Positions 1 to 11,728 of a stretch of 64,000 nucleotides of DNA are shown piece after piece (position 1 is the first letter of the stretch; every line of letters starts with the position of its first letter). The notes below the pieces were generated by a model. It searched no databases, was not told the DNA's origin, and saw only the letters and a list, made by a program, of their open reading frames with translations. The DNA is from Chondrus crispus (Eukaryota; Rhodophyta; Florideophyceae; Gigartinales; Gigartinaceae). The stretch spans positions 212,602-276,601 of the forward strand of contig NW_005178788.1 in NCBI RefSeq assembly GCF_000350225.1, in the 5' to 3' direction. Made by a program: the position numbers and the translations under genes.

Positions 1-401
1 AATCACATGGAAGGACGATTCGTTCGTATTGGGTGTAAAGTCGGGATCCGAGAGGAAACCTTCCTCGACTGTTTCGGAGACGGATTCGCAATCGCTCTCC
101 GACGCAAGTGGTTCCTTTTGGAGGCTCCTCCATGCCTGACGGGCCATGTTCTCACACCCTTTGCCTATATGTGACAGCTTGCGTCCCATGAAACAAGCGC
201 GCATTTTTGTTTCAACAATTCCGTGTCCCTCTTCGTAACATAAATAGCCTAAAACAGCGCCGTTGACAACTCAATATTCGTGACTCGAGCTTTCCACCAT
301 ATCGTTTTCGATATATTCTGACCCTTTCTGCGCCCTTTCCCGATACAAAAGTCGAGCAACCATTTAACCTCAATTTCTTGTCCGGTACTTACGGGTTTCA
401 T
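1..401 (-). pseudogene. 3' part of unknown gene, Tudor/chromo-like start, frameshifted, runs off window
   Basis: Reading right to left from an ATG at 401, a frame opens with hydrophilic protein containing VKWLLDFCIGKGRRK and IWWKARVTNI. It then closes, but another frame stays open from about 270 to base 1, with GYLCYEEGHG, RACFMGRKLSHIG and an acidic serine-rich tail. The order (VKW, then IWW.A.V, then NGA...GYL.YEEG) resembles a small aromatic-rich barrel of the Tudor/chromo type. That is inference from spacing only. The frame switch lies between about 262 and 300 and could be a one-base indel, an intron edge or a sequencing error. The 3' end is outside the window. Such barrels are common in transposon-encoded proteins, so this may be the edge of another element. 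Confidence 0.35.
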
Positions 402-983
402 GATTGCAACCAGGCGGAGATGAAACCGGTAAACAGTGCGATGTCGCAAGGCACTGTATTCCACGCAGTAGAGCGATGCGATCAGGCGTAGTAAGCCCGG
501 AGGGCGAATATTCAATTTTAGGAAGCACTGACGGAGGCTTAAACTCAATAAGAGTAATACTGGTCTTACGGCCTGGCGAGGAGATCGCGAAGTGCCCTTG
601 CTATTGTTGGATTAAAGTTTAGTTAGAATTGAGTTGGGAAAATCAGAAGTATTCCCGTATGCATTCTCCTGTGCGCGGGCATGCATTGTCATTGTTGTGA
701 TGGCAGAGCGCTTCCAGAACGAAAAATTAAAATGCAGGCACGATCACTACTGCGGAACGCTGCGGCAATGAGTTGTCATTGTACTTGACAAATGATGCGT
801 GCAAGAGAACGATGTTCTCCATCTCATTTTTAGAACACAGGAGCGCTGCCTAGCAATGAATAGGTAGATTGAGGCTAAGAAAGCCCGTTTCTGGACGAGT
901 ATTTTCTCTCAAAATATGCGCTCAATAAAATGCCTGCTCCGGAATAATAATATTTATTGATTTCGGAGTAAGTGACCCCGTAG
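402..983. other. no gene seen
   Basis: Mixed-composition spacer. Only short ORFs occur, none with recognisable protein character. An AT-rich stretch lies around 925-965. Confidence 0.4.
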
Positions 984-1450
984 TGTAACGTACCAGCGCT
1001 GACGGGCGGGGGCGGATCTAGGCTCGCTCGCGGACGCGTGTGTCCCCTACCCGCTTTGTCCGGTTTAACCCGCGGGAAGGCGGATCGCGCGTGTTAGTTA
1101 ATCTTGAAGACGGACCTAGGCGGTAGGTCGTGGACAAGTCCATGCTTCCGCCTTACGCCGCTGCCGGTCTCGCCCGTATTTAATGTATACAATGCGTCTA
1201 TCATAATACTACAGTACCGGTATGCTGTAGTAACTTACTGTAGCGCGGGTCGTTCCGCGCTGTAATGCTGTCAGCCGTCGGGGCTGACAGCACACGTGTG
1301 AGACGCGTACTGTGCGTGCAGTGGTACGCCCCTCCTACACGTGTACGTGTGTGGTCGCGTGTCCCCCGTACACGTGTGGGTACACGTGTGGGCGTGTGTG
1401 GTTCGTATTGATCTGATCTAAATCTAATCGCGAACCGCCGTTATGGCACA
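984..1450 (-). repeat. LTR of gypsy-type element (copy 1, 3' LTR)
   Basis: On the minus strand this begins TGTGCCATAACGGCGG and ends near GTTACA, so it has TG...CA ends. The part 1155-1450 recurs almost unchanged at 24445-24743, and a diverged relative lies at 26339-27021. It is preceded on the minus strand by a polypurine tract, as a 3' LTR should be. It holds a perfect hairpin at 1268-1290 (CTGTCAGCC / GGCTGACAG) and four CACGTG boxes at 1293, 1338, 1371 and 1383. The left boundary at 984 is my estimate from the TG dinucleotide. Confidence 0.7.
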
Positions 1451-1451
1451 C

Positions 1452-1466
1452 GGCCCCCTCCTCAAG
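1452..1466 (-). other. polypurine tract next to the LTR
   Basis: Minus strand CTTGAGGAGGGGGCC lies two bases from the LTR start. This is the expected position of the plus-strand primer of an LTR retroelement. The same tract with downstream TCAAGAGTGAA-like flank recurs at 6681-6692. Confidence 0.55.
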
Positions 1467-2036
1467 AGTGAATGTCCGCGTTCACCCTTGACGAGTGAGA
1501 GAGCCATGTCCGACCCGGTTGCTTCCCGAGCCTTGGCCTTGTTCCCCTTTGATCCGGCGTTCTCTTCGGCGCTGTACGCCGATCGACCCTCCTCTCTTTA
1601 CGTCTCCGCCGTGCTTCGCGCCACCTGGTTTTGCGTTCCCATCCACCTCTACACACTCGCTGCCCCGGGTGTTCCTCGTCGTTGCCACTAACGCGCTGCT
1701 TACTGCGTCGTCGTTCTCATGTCCTCTTCTCCCGAGGCGCGCCCTTCGCCTGGGGGCTCTTTCGTCGGGCTCCCCCCGCTTCTGCCGCTCTTGCGGGCCT
1801 CCGTGCCCCCACGTACAGTACCTCCCCCGGGCTCTTCCGGGGACTCCGTCGCGCGTCTTTGTCTCGTAGAGGGACTTGTCCCTCCTGCGGCGCCCGCGCT
1901 GCCACCCTTCCAGAAGAGTCGTGGCCCCTTGGGATCCACCGGGGGTGTGGAATTTCGTCCCGCTTCGTCGGGGACTGCGCTGCCCCAAGGGGGCGACGGC
2001 ATACGTAGGAAGGTCTGGGAGGCTCCTCCTGACAAC

Positions 2037-3990
2037 ATGTCCGACGCGCCGTGTACAAGCGGGCCTTACCAGCCGCGTCTCGGGTCGTATGGGGCATGGG
2101 GGAGCTGCCGGCAGCCGGGCTTCCTGCATGTGAAGACCCGAGGTAATCTCGACGCGGGGGCGGAGTTGGCCGACGATACCACCCAGTGGTTTGGCACCGC
2201 CCTGGCCCGCTCGATGCCTCTACCCGTGGAGCGGCTCCGGTTCCCGTGGCGTCGTTACGCCAGAACTGTAATCACTCTCGCGGAGTTATTATCGCGTGAC
2301 GCTTTGCGCCCTGACCTCATGCGCGTGTGCCGAATTTATGAGGCGGGCCGCGTGGACGAGGCCGGCCTCATCCTTGCTAGGCTGACGGGCAAGGGCGGGG
2401 GAATTCCGTATCAAATCCCCGACGCGATCCCTTGCGACAGGACGTTCGCGTACAATACTGGAGAAGTCTTCTACGTCGACCGCATGGCTGAGCACCTCGT
2501 TGGTCGTTTACCGGGCGCTCCGCGACGGTTCATCCTTTCCGAGGTTGAGGAGCTCTACTTGAGTCCCCGTCCTTATGCCTATTCGAAGGCTCGCGTGGCT
2601 CTCCAAAAATCGGCGAGCTCCCTTATGCGCCTTTACTCGGCTGCGGTGTCGCGTCACGACTGGGCGACCTACCGCCACTGCGAGGAGGATGACGGACGCG
2701 TCTTCAAATCGGCGTCCTTCGAGCAAGGTATCACTCCGAGGGACTTCCCTGAGCTTCTGGAAGCTGTGCGGGAGTCCCTTCCGTCTTTCGGAGTACATGC
2801 GTTGCTTCCGTATGCTTTAAAGCATCTTGGTTACGCGTGTGCGGACCCCGACCATCCGGCCCACGCCGAGCTTGTACAAAACTTCGAGCGTGAGTGGTCA
2901 TGGGCCCTGGGTAACGCGTTTATGGCCGAGGTCCACATCATCCGTCGCGTGTTGGTTCAGCCCGTTGGGGTCCTCGCGTTGCTTTCGACCTCCCCGTTGT
3001 TCCACTCCACCCCCTGGAGGCGAACTCTAAACACGCAATGTGGAACTTCGCCTCTGTGCTATCCCTTATGCACCGCGCGTGTCAATGTCTCCGAGCGTAC
3101 GCATCGCCCGTGGATCGACTACACCACGGGCGAGCGAAGCGCTTTCCTCCTGTACGACCTGCGATCGAACGCATTCCTCGCGAAGCCGGCCTCTCCCCAA
3201 CCTTCGCCGATTACCACGGGGAGAGGAGCCGGTGTGGGCTCCGTCCGTCGCGAGGCTCAACGTAAGCGACACCGAGAGGCGGACGGCGATGTCCCAGCCT
3301 TTGCAGTGTCGCGCACGAACAATTTCCAGTCGCCGGAGGCTTCCGGTGTGTCTTCTCAATTTGCGTCGGGGGTTCCGCCTGTTCCCCCTCTGAGTTTGGT
3401 GCGTCAAGACCCTATTCCTCCTTCCGCGATGCCACAGCTCGTCTTATCGCCGGGAGACATCTTGGCCATTCCCGGCCTGGCTTGTGCCCTCGGGACCTCG
3501 TCTCATCGGGTTTGGAAGGTCGGCGGGTTGTTGATNNNNNNNNGACGAAGCACGCTGGATCACTGCAGAGCGGGAGGTCCACACGACGGACCTCCGCCGA
3601 GCTCAAGGAGCCTTAGATAATTTCCGTGAATCGTCCCGTCGGCAGTCGGAGGCTTTCGAGCGTGCTCTGGCGGATCGCGACCGATACCGCCGCGAGCGGG
3701 ACGATCTCTGTATCGCGGCACAGCGAGGAGTCGCGATCCCTCGTCATCCTGGGGCGTTCGTATCGCGCCCCGTCGTGCGGGATCTTTATGCCCAACAGGG
3801 ATACGAAACTCTCTGTGCCGAGGGTGGTGGCTCCCGTGACGAGTCGGCCCTCGTTTGGCCACAGCACAGCGAGGTCACCATGCCCTTGTTGGAGGAGCTC
3901 GGGTCAGAGGTGCCCCGGCACCCGAGCTACTGTCCCTATCGTTCCCACGTCTCTGGTCCGGCAGGGGCTACTGATGGCACGAGCCATTAG
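2037..3990 (+). CDS. large ORF antisense to the gypsy pol, coiled-coil C-terminus
   Basis: An open frame runs from an ATG at 2037 (open upstream to 1719, but that part is proline/arginine-rich and unconvincing) to the 8-base gap at 3536. After the gap a different frame continues to 3990. The first part is globular in character, with WFGTALARSMPLPVERLRFP, FYVDRMAEHLVGRLPGAPRR and FEREWSWALGNAFMAEVH. The part after the gap is a charged helix likely to form a coiled coil (DNFRESSRRQSEAFERALADRDR). The frames would join if the true gap were 7 or 10 bases. No zinc knuckle or enzyme motif is seen. It lies between the pol genes and the 3' LTR and points the opposite way. It could be an extra antisense ORF of the element or a gene of a second nested element. 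I do not recognise a family. Confidence 0.5.
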
Positions 3991-6680
3991 TCGTGCGGCC
4001 CTACTATGCCTTGAGGTTCCTTCCTCGACTGGTGCCTCCTCGTAAAATCGATAGATTCTTTTCCCTTGCTTGGCGTCGGTCCGTGATGTCGCTCACCAAC
4101 GGACCGTCCGACCCTTCCTTTTTTCTTCGCGTTACGGCCTTGGCACCCCACCCCGTCCGATGGGGCGAGCGAGGGGTGAGAGGTCGGCAACGGAGAGCCA
4201 CCTTCACGTCACGTACGATCCGCGGCCCTCGCCACGTTTTCCAGTACGCAACTATTGCGTTTAATGAAAAACACTCCGGGGTGCAAAGAAGGCCCCCTAC
4301 GTTTGCCAAAAATGCGCCCCGTCCCACGTGTGGCTTCTCCTTTTTCTGTGCGGTCCTCTCTACGCGACTGCCGTACTCTTCGTCGAGGCGCGGTGGCAGG
4401 GCGTCGCGGAAACTTGCGGTTGATCGGACCACCCCGCCGCCGTACGTTTAGTCGTAAAGGATCTTCTTGTTCGCTAAAGAGTGGGGCAGCGTGTCCGCGG
4501 TTCCCTTCCGGTAGAGGGCTGTTTCAAGATCGCGTCGAGCGCGTCGGCGAGCTCACGGAAGTTTGCTGTAGTACGGCCTGGGCGTGTGTATATCCCCGAT
4601 CGGACTCTTTCGATTCAGAACTGTAGCTCCCATACCGAGAAAAACATTCGTCGCGGCTGCATGTTGTTTGTGCAGCGTTGAAACACCTTGTCAGGGGGCC
4701 TGCTGTGTCCACGACAGTTGTTCTATGTGCGATTGCAGTTACAAAATGGATTCAGACCGCGGCGCGAGGACACCGCCTTCCTTACCCGCCGTTTGGGCTC
4801 CCCCCTCTCTGTCCAGCTCATCGAGAGCACGGTCCGCTGATCTTTCGGCTCCCTTTTTGGTTGGTTGCCACGCTTTCCTTGAAGCAGTCGCAGGAGGGGT
4901 CTTATCCACACACACCTCGCCGTCCGTTTTCCTCAACTGCTTATTAGTAATCGTGTACGTTCTGCGTCCCGTAAGCGCGTAATTCACACGGTTGCGCGGG
5001 ATCAAATCGAGCCCATGCGTCGCGTGCTTGCGCAGGATCTTCTTACTGACGGGTTCTACATCCGCCGGTTCATCGCCTGCTTGGTTTGTGAGAACGTCGA
5101 GGGGCCTTTCCGTACTGCCCTCCGGCACGGTTCCGGGCATACACGCCCAAGGGGTGATGCAGGGTGCTATGCGAGATACGATGCCGATCGCGTCTGTCGC
5201 GGAGGTCCTGCAGCCGCGGGACGTTGTGCTGTGCCGAGAACAGCACTTCCTTCGCGATGGCGATGGGTTCGGTCAATCCGCGCGATCTACGGCGTTGCCG
5301 TTCGGCACGACTCGCAAGTCGGGCAGGTGTCATAATTCGTCTCACGGTGAGCCGTGGCGTTGCATCCTTGGTCCGCGCAGCACCCGGGCGCGGCGCACGA
5401 TGGTCTTGATCTCTGTGCATGCGCTCGCGGTAGACAAAAGTTAGATAGAAGCTTAGAGAGGGGGGTTGGGTTGTGTGCGCGTCGCGAGGAGTCGCGTCCC
5501 TGGCGTGCTGGTGTCACGATCGCGGTCCCTTTGTCGCCGTCATGATTCGTTCCCGTACTGTGCGGGGAGGGGTTCGTGGCGTGTTCCTCGGGGAACCGGT
5601 TCGCAATGGCGGCTTTCACCGTCCGCCTGAAGTAAGGCGGACGCACGCGTGCCCTCCGACCCCGCGGAAGGAAGTCCGGGAGACGTTTCGGGACCCAGAG
5701 TCGGACGCGCGCGCGGTGGTTGAGTAAGTTTCGGCAGCTTCGCCGTAGGCCCCTTGGGCGGCACGAGCGCGACCGTGTCGTCTTATTCGCCTGGGAGAGG
5801 AGTCAGGGCAACCGCCCCGAAGCCCGCTCAGTGCGGGATGGCTCTTACCCCAGCGAAGAGCAGCGTGCTCCGCGCTGGCCTCCGCTGTCCGCTTGCGTGT
5901 TGCCCCTGGCGACACTTGTCCTGTCGGTTGTATGCGCACGTGCATCTTGCCCCACTGTACGTCACCCCTTTGTTTTTGATCATTTTCGGGGGGGTGGCGA
6001 CGGTAGCTTGGCATACAGTGTCATTCGGTCCTTATTTTTCACCGATTTTTTGTATGTTCCCCCAAATTATTTTGGGTACGTGGTAACGGATTGACTGGAG
6101 GGGTGGGGCGGCGCGCGCAGGCTTTCGCTTATCTATGCCCGCCTCTCCCCTTCGGTACCCCGTCGGTCGTGCGCGGTCGTGGGATCGGGAGTCTCCCTAC
6201 GCGTGGTAGTCGTCGCGGCCGTTCACGTTATTCCTTAGCCAGGTGGGCTACGTCGCCCTCCTGCTTCTCGTTGGCAACTACGGGACCGGCTTCATTACCA
6301 GCGGTTCGGGCCGCTTGGTATTTTTGTGTCGCGGAGTGAGCTTGGACTGTCTATACGTATCGGCGTCGCTCTTGTTTTCCGATTGGAGCACTCGATCGCC
6401 GAGTGTTATCATGATGCCCTCCCGTTCCTTGGAAGATTGTATCCACCCTTTCTGTACTCGTTGTTACAGGGCTTGCCATTTTCGTTGTGCAGTCCGTACT
6501 GTCTTCGCTTTTTGCGCTTTGTCAACGACGTCGGTCGTGTTCGATGAGCTTGACGGTCAATACGTTTTGGCGTCTCGCTCTTTCGTTTGCCACCCTCGGT
6601 CGGGTGCATTTGTCCGTCCGCCCGCGTCATCTGTTACTAACCGCGACATGTTAATTACGCGGTGACGAAGCGGTTGGGGG
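3991..6680. other. element interior without recognisable domains
   Basis: Moderately GC-rich sequence between the antisense ORF and the pol end. The best candidate is a minus-strand frame at 5140-4739 with charged protein (PVSKKILRKHATHGLDLIP, RTYTITNKQLRKTDGEVCVD). It has no family I can name. Several overlapping frames between 4990 and 6340 are short and unconvincing. Confidence 0.4.
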
Positions 6681-6692
6681 CCCCCTCCTCAA
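6681..6692 (-). other. second polypurine tract copy
   Basis: Minus strand GAGGAGGGGG lies just downstream of the integrase/chromodomain end. About 25 bases around it match the tract beside the LTR at 1452-1466. This may be an internal tract or mark the end of an ancestral shorter element. Confidence 0.4.
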
Positions 6693-6744
6693 GAGTGAAC
6701 GACCGCGTTCACTTCGGAGGAGAGGTCTCTTTCTGTATGCGTTC

Positions 6745-8127
6745 TCAGTCGCTGCGCGTATCGCGACACTAGCTCCTCGGGGACATGTGTCCGTGCAGTC
6801 CAAGTGGGTTGATCGTAGTCAGCTCACTTGATGAGGAACTCCGTAGTTCCGTCCTCTACCACGCGATGCTTGGGCAGACGCTCGACAGCGTACTGTGTGC
6901 CCTCGGTGACCTTGTCAGCAAGGTCACCTGGGGTTGTTGCACTTGCTCGTGGCCCGTCCGTCGGAGGGGGCGCGTACACGCAGCGGTCTGCCGAGACGCG
7001 CTCCGTCACCCCATCACGGTCGATCCTGATGGTTCGTTTGTCGTTGGCCAGTACGCGGTATGGTCCAACGGCAGGTGACGCGAGCTTGTTTGACGTCTTC
7101 GCCCCATTGATGGGGTTGAGGTACACGTAGTCCCCCGGCTTGACTCGCGTGTTAATTCTTCGTACGCGTTTATCGAAGTCGCGTTTGTAGCGGGCTTGCG
7201 TGCGATGCAAGCTTTCGTAAGCTTTTTGGATCGTCTCGTCCAAGGTCTTTAGGAACTCTGCGCGTTGAGTTCCCCTGTCCGGAGGCGGCGCGTCCCCGTC
7301 GGTTCTTCGAAGAGAGAACTCCGGCGGGGGTCTGCTGAGCACGAGCTCAAAGGGTGTCGTACGCGTGGTTCGTTGTACGTGGGAATTGTACGCGAATGTA
7401 AGCCGTCCCACGTGCACGTCCCAATCATCCTGATGCTCGTTGACGTAGTTCCGAAGCATCGATGCGATAGTCCGGTTGTAACGTTCAACCTGCCCATTCG
7501 TCTGTGGATGATACGCGGACGTATATAAGTTAGTTATCCCCAGTACGCGACAAACGCTGTGGAATAACTTCGCGTTAAATTGAGGACCGTTGTCCGACAA
7601 CAGCGAACGCGGAACGCCGTATTTGAAGACCCATGCGTCACAGAATGCTGTCGCGACATTGTACGCGGTCACTGTTCGAAGCGCGACAACTTGTGTTAAC
7701 TCAGTGAAGCGATCTGTGATAACGAGGAGGAAACGTTTCCCTGCGTCGTCTTGTGGAGCGGACCCAAGATGTCAATCGTGAGGCTCTCGAGTGGCCGCTT
7801 GGCGGGGAATAATCTCAAACAGTTGAGATGTTTCGGCAGCTTGACCCGGTTCATCGCGCAGGTCCGGCACCCTCGAACCATAGCAGCGACATCTGGAGCG
7901 AGGTGGGGCCAGTAGTACTCGCGTCGGAGGGCGAAGTACACACGATTCTGGCCCGGGTGCCCCGCGGTGGCCGGGTTGTGGCACAGGCGGAGGAGCCGGG
8001 CGCAGAGCGTCCGAGGTGCCACCACCTGGATGATATCAGGGTCGAAGGGGTGTCTCCGCTTGAGCACCCCTTGGTGGTCCTCGAAGAACGCGGAGTCCCG
8101 GAACTCTGAATGTCGTGCCAAAACGGT
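6745..8127 (-). pseudogene. Ty3/gypsy integrase with C-terminal chromodomain (broken)
   Basis: The HHCC zinc-binding region lies at 8090-7860 (LCHNPATAGHPGQNR, then CRTCAMNR). The catalytic core follows with DILGPLHK (first Asp), LLSDNGPQFNAKLFH (second Asp) and AYHPQTNGQVERYNRT (Glu). After a basic C-terminal barrel comes a chromodomain start (QYAVERLPKHRV, EFLIK). A TGA at about 6824 sits where the conserved cage Trp belongs, followed in frame by ADYDQPTW. An in-frame TAA at 8128-8130 separates it from the RNase H linker, and one frameshift lies near 7700-7745. The function would be insertion of element cDNA, with the chromodomain targeting chromatin marks as in known chromoviruses. The copy is inactive as read. 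Confidence 0.85.
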
Positions 8128-8130
8128 TTA

Positions 8131-9653
8131 GCAGAAGTCATCTACGCGTTGCTCCTCGGCTATCTCCTCTATCGTAAGAGGGGCCGGGGGGTTGTCCTGC
8201 GGTGGCGCGACCGGAGAGTCGGGCGCGCCGGCTTCGGGTTCTTCGTCGCACTCGATGTCGACCGCGTCGAACTCGTCGTTCTCCTCCCAGAACGGATTGG
8301 GTCCTTGGATAGCGGGGGCTTCGTCGTCGCCTCGCGGTTCGTCTCGTGTTCGTACGCGCAACCTCGCTCTTGACCCAGCTTGGTTCCGTGTATTCACGAA
8401 GACATGGACGGCCTGATGTTCACAGCTCGCGGTACAAACGTGGTCCGCGAGTTCGTTCGATACGTCTCGAACGGTCGTACCCCCGTCGAAGGTGGGAATG
8501 TCGTCATCCACCTCGACGGTGGGCGAGGGTCATCGGCGACACGAGGCGACACGAGGCGTGACAGGGCATCGGGCACCTGATTCACGCGCCCGGGGCGGTA
8601 CTGAATGGTGAAGTCGTATTCAGCCAGACGTAGCCGCCACCAGATGAGTCTTCCGGAACTCTCTGTGAGGGACATGAGCCACCTCAAGGTGTCGTGATCA
8701 GTTCGGACGGTGAACTTCGTCCCTTCTGCGTACGGCCGTAGTGTGCGGACGGCCCACACTACGGCAAAGCACTCGCGTTCCGTGGCGCTGTAGTTGCGCT
8801 CGCTGTCGCTAGGCGAGTAGGACGAATAACCTACGAGGCGCCAATCGTTTGGCTGGTCGTGCTCCTGAAGCAGCGTGCAGCCAAGCTGGTAGGCACTCGC
8901 GTCGGTGTCTATCATGTACGGGGGGCAGTACCACGGTAGCGCGAGGATCGGCGGAGCGATCATACACCTCTTGAGGTTCTCGAACGGGTTCAGTTGGGCC
9001 TTCGTGGGGTTGTAGAAGTCAGGATCCGCATCCTTGCGCGTCATGTCGGTCAGAGGATGCGCTATCTTCGCGAACCCCTTAAAGAATCGGCGGTATACGT
9101 TGCACACCCCGAGGAACGAGCGCACTTGCGTAAGTGTCCTCGGGAACGCGAGCGCCTTGAAGGCATCGGCCGCCGTGTCTGCCACGCTTAACTTACCTCG
9201 GGAAATGACGTGCCCCAGGTAGTGTACCTTCGGCTGAAAGAAGCTACACTTCTTGAGCTTGAGGGAGATCCCGGCACTCCTAAGCAAGCTCAAGACAGTG
9301 TCGAGATGCTTCGCGTGTTCCGCATGCGTACGCGAGAACAGAATAACGTCATCGAGATAGACGAGGCATATTTGCCAGCGAACGCGTGAGAGAATAATAT
9401 CCAGGGCGCGTTGGAAAGTGGCCGGTGCCCCTTTTAGTCTGAACGGCATTCGCAGGCGGCGAAACGTGCCCATGTGCGTCGTAAAGGTTGTCTTATCCAG
9501 GTCGTCCGGAGCGACCGGGATCTGCCAATAACCGGAATTGCAATCCAACGTCGTAAAGACGGCTGCATCTCCTAACGAGTCGATGCAGTCGTCCATACGC
9601 GGCAACGGATACGAATCCGCCGCAGTATTCGCGTTGAGACGCCGATATTCCAC
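8131..9653 (-). pseudogene. Ty3/gypsy reverse transcriptase and RNase H
   Basis: The palm motif CLVYLDDVILFSRT gives the YLDD catalytic pair. Upstream lies the YRRLNANTAADSYPLPRMDD fingers motif and FTTLDCNSGYWQI (first catalytic Asp). The connection has VHYLGHVISRGKL and VRSFLGVCNVYRRFFKGFA. RNase H follows with MIDTDASAYQLGCTLLQ, RNYSATERECFAVVWA and FTVRTDHDTLRWLM. This order and these motifs are diagnostic of Ty3/gypsy pol. Two compensating frameshifts lie just upstream (9650-9745). The main frame is 419 residues long and ends near 8394 by frameshift into an acidic linker that carries on to 8128. Confidence 0.9.
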
Positions 9654-9737
9654 GCAAAACCGAAGAGAGCCGTCTTCTTCGGAACGAGCACCACCAGGAC
9701 GCCCACTCGGTGCTCTCGGGTTCGATAATCCCTGCGT

Positions 9738-10328
9738 TCAACATCTTGTTGACTCCTTAGCTACCATTTCGCGCATCGCGGGCCCCTTACGGTAGGGCAT
9801 CGAGCGTATCGGCCTCGTACCGGGTTCGAGGGTAACGCGGTGCTCCGTCGCTCGGATAGTTCCGAGCGCACCGCCCCACAGACTCGAGTGCTTACGGAAC
9901 ATCTCGGGTACGGGGCCACGGAGCTTTTCATCCTCGATGTATGACAAGTCGACCTCTTTTTCCCAATCCAGAGGTGTATTTTCGGGATCCTTATTCTGTG
10001 GGGGTACAGTACCGTCCGCCGCCGGGTGGTTTGAAGGTGACCGTTCGTCCGTGTCAACCTCTCTGTCACCCGCGGCGGTCTGGTCGTCGCAGTCGGATCG
10101 GCTGACTCCTATCTCTCCGACTTGATCGGTCAAGTTGGTCAGGTTTAGCGCGTGCGCGATCCCCTCGGCGACCCTCCGTTCGGGCATGAGGATCGCGAGG
10201 GGGTTGCGCTTCGCGTATCCCACGACGGTGTGCTTCAGAACCCGCCTCTCCCGTCGCGAGAAGTTCGCGACGATGACGTCGAAGGTCTGATTCGGCAGAA
10301 CCTCCGCGACGCCATTCGTCAACCTCAC
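9738..10328 (-). pseudogene. gypsy protease-RT connector region
   Basis: This frame leads into the RT. It ends with LEPGTRPIRSMPYRKGPAMR, the classical segment just before gypsy RT, preceded by an acidic spacer with DWEKEVDLSYIEDEKL. The following short frame at 9744 reads MLNAGIIEPESTEWAS, the RT entry motif, so two small indels have broken the join. It is in the same frame as the RT body at 9653. Confidence 0.75.
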
Positions 10329-10565
10329 TCCATGTCAGTGTTGGAGGGAGGGCTTAGGCTCCAGGAACACGAGGCTCCTCCCCGCGGTTGTCACACCCAC
10401 TCGGGCTTGTGACATCGCGGGGATGGTAACCCAGCGGGCGATTCGGATCGCCTGCCGGGCCTCGTCGCTTCCAGCAGGCAGGCTCGTCTGGCGTGCGCGT
10501 CGCCTTGTAGGGGGAGTCGGCTCCCCCTTCCAGTCTACGATGGCTACGGAGCCACCGTGGCGAAG

Positions 10566-10800
10566 TTACAGCTTCTGGCCATCGATGTCTATGATGCGTA
10601 CGTGGGCATCGATGAATGCGTTCCCCAGTAGGACGGGAACAGCGAGCTGTTCTGCTACTACGAAAGGTATGCGGAACGTCGTGTTCCGCAGCCTGACAGC
10701 GAGATGGACGACGGCCGTAATGTAGTGCAATGTGCCAGTCAGGCCGGAATCAGAGTCCAACGGTCCAGCAACAACACAACCAACAACCAACAAGAGTTGC
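10566..10800 (-). pseudogene. retropepsin C-terminal remnant of the gypsy element
   Basis: The segment EQLAVPVLLGNAFIDAHV matches the C-terminal LLG..F...H signature of gypsy aspartic proteases. The catalytic D(T/S)G half is not visible to the right. Sequence beyond about 10860 no longer resembles the element, so the gag and 5' LTR have been lost or displaced. Confidence 0.6.
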
Positions 10801-11044
10801 CGACGGCGCAGCTCTACGGAGTGTCCGATTCTCCCTTTCCCTTTAAGTGGGTTTGCGGCCCACAGTAGCTCAAATACGTGATAGGGGGGTCAAAAGGAAG
10901 ATGCCCGGCCCGGGATGAATGGTGGTAGAGTCTTGTACAGGCAGCTACTCGGCGAGTTCGGGGCGGTGATTAAGAAGCCGGGCCCGATGGGTCGTAAAGC
11001 CAATGCTCGCTGAGCGCCTGGTACACCTTATACCCTTGATAAGG

Positions 11045-11345
11045 TCTTCGACGGGGGCGTCGCAACGCAGCCCGACGGGAATTAGCAAACACGTAGCAGC
11101 GCTACACTTCCGTACTGCCCGATGGCAAAGTACCGACACCGGAATGGTCGCAACCTGTATCCGATGGAACCAACACTGTCCTGTATACACAACAGGACCT
11201 TCGAGCGAGACGTCGTCGCAACAACCTCCGTCGGGGGACGTAAACAAGTAGCAGCGCTACACCCACGTGTCGCCAGATGGCTAAGACACCTACACCGGTC
11301 CGGTCGCAACCAAAGCCGATGGCACCAACAACAAACAAAAGAACC
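11045..11345. repeat. two-copy tandem repeat, unit about 155 bp
   Basis: GTAGCAGCGCTACAC occurs at about 11093 and 11247, each time followed by matching blocks (GATGGC.AAG, GGTCGCAACC, CCGATGG.ACCAAC). The copies are clearly diverged. Reading frames on both strands through it are side effects of the repeat. Confidence 0.6.
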
Positions 11346-11728
11346 AACACAACAGCCCAATGACTCCACTCGTCACAATGCGGATCGCAATCAGGCACTG
11401 TGGAACCAACACAAGGTAAGGGAATAGAAATAGAGATAGAAATAGAAAAGGATAGGTGAAATAAAGGAAAACGAAAGGGAACCCCCGAGCGCAAAGGATA
11501 ACGTAATCTGTGGTAAAAAGGAGCGTCTTTGGAAAGACGGACTTCGACCAAGGCGATATTCAACTCTGGCAACTCGGGTTACCTTTACTGACTTGGTGGT
11601 CAGTGGACTATGGTATATGTCGCCCCGCCGGAGCCACTACAGTAGCTCGCTGCGCTAGATCCTAGATCAAATCTAATGTCAGAAAAATTAATGCCAACTA
11701 ATTAACTAAATGAAATAAAGGAAGATTT

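Noticed and set aside
1482-2129. Minus-strand 215-codon frame and neighbours
   Set aside because: Arginine-rich shadow opposite the plus-strand ORF, without protein pattern.
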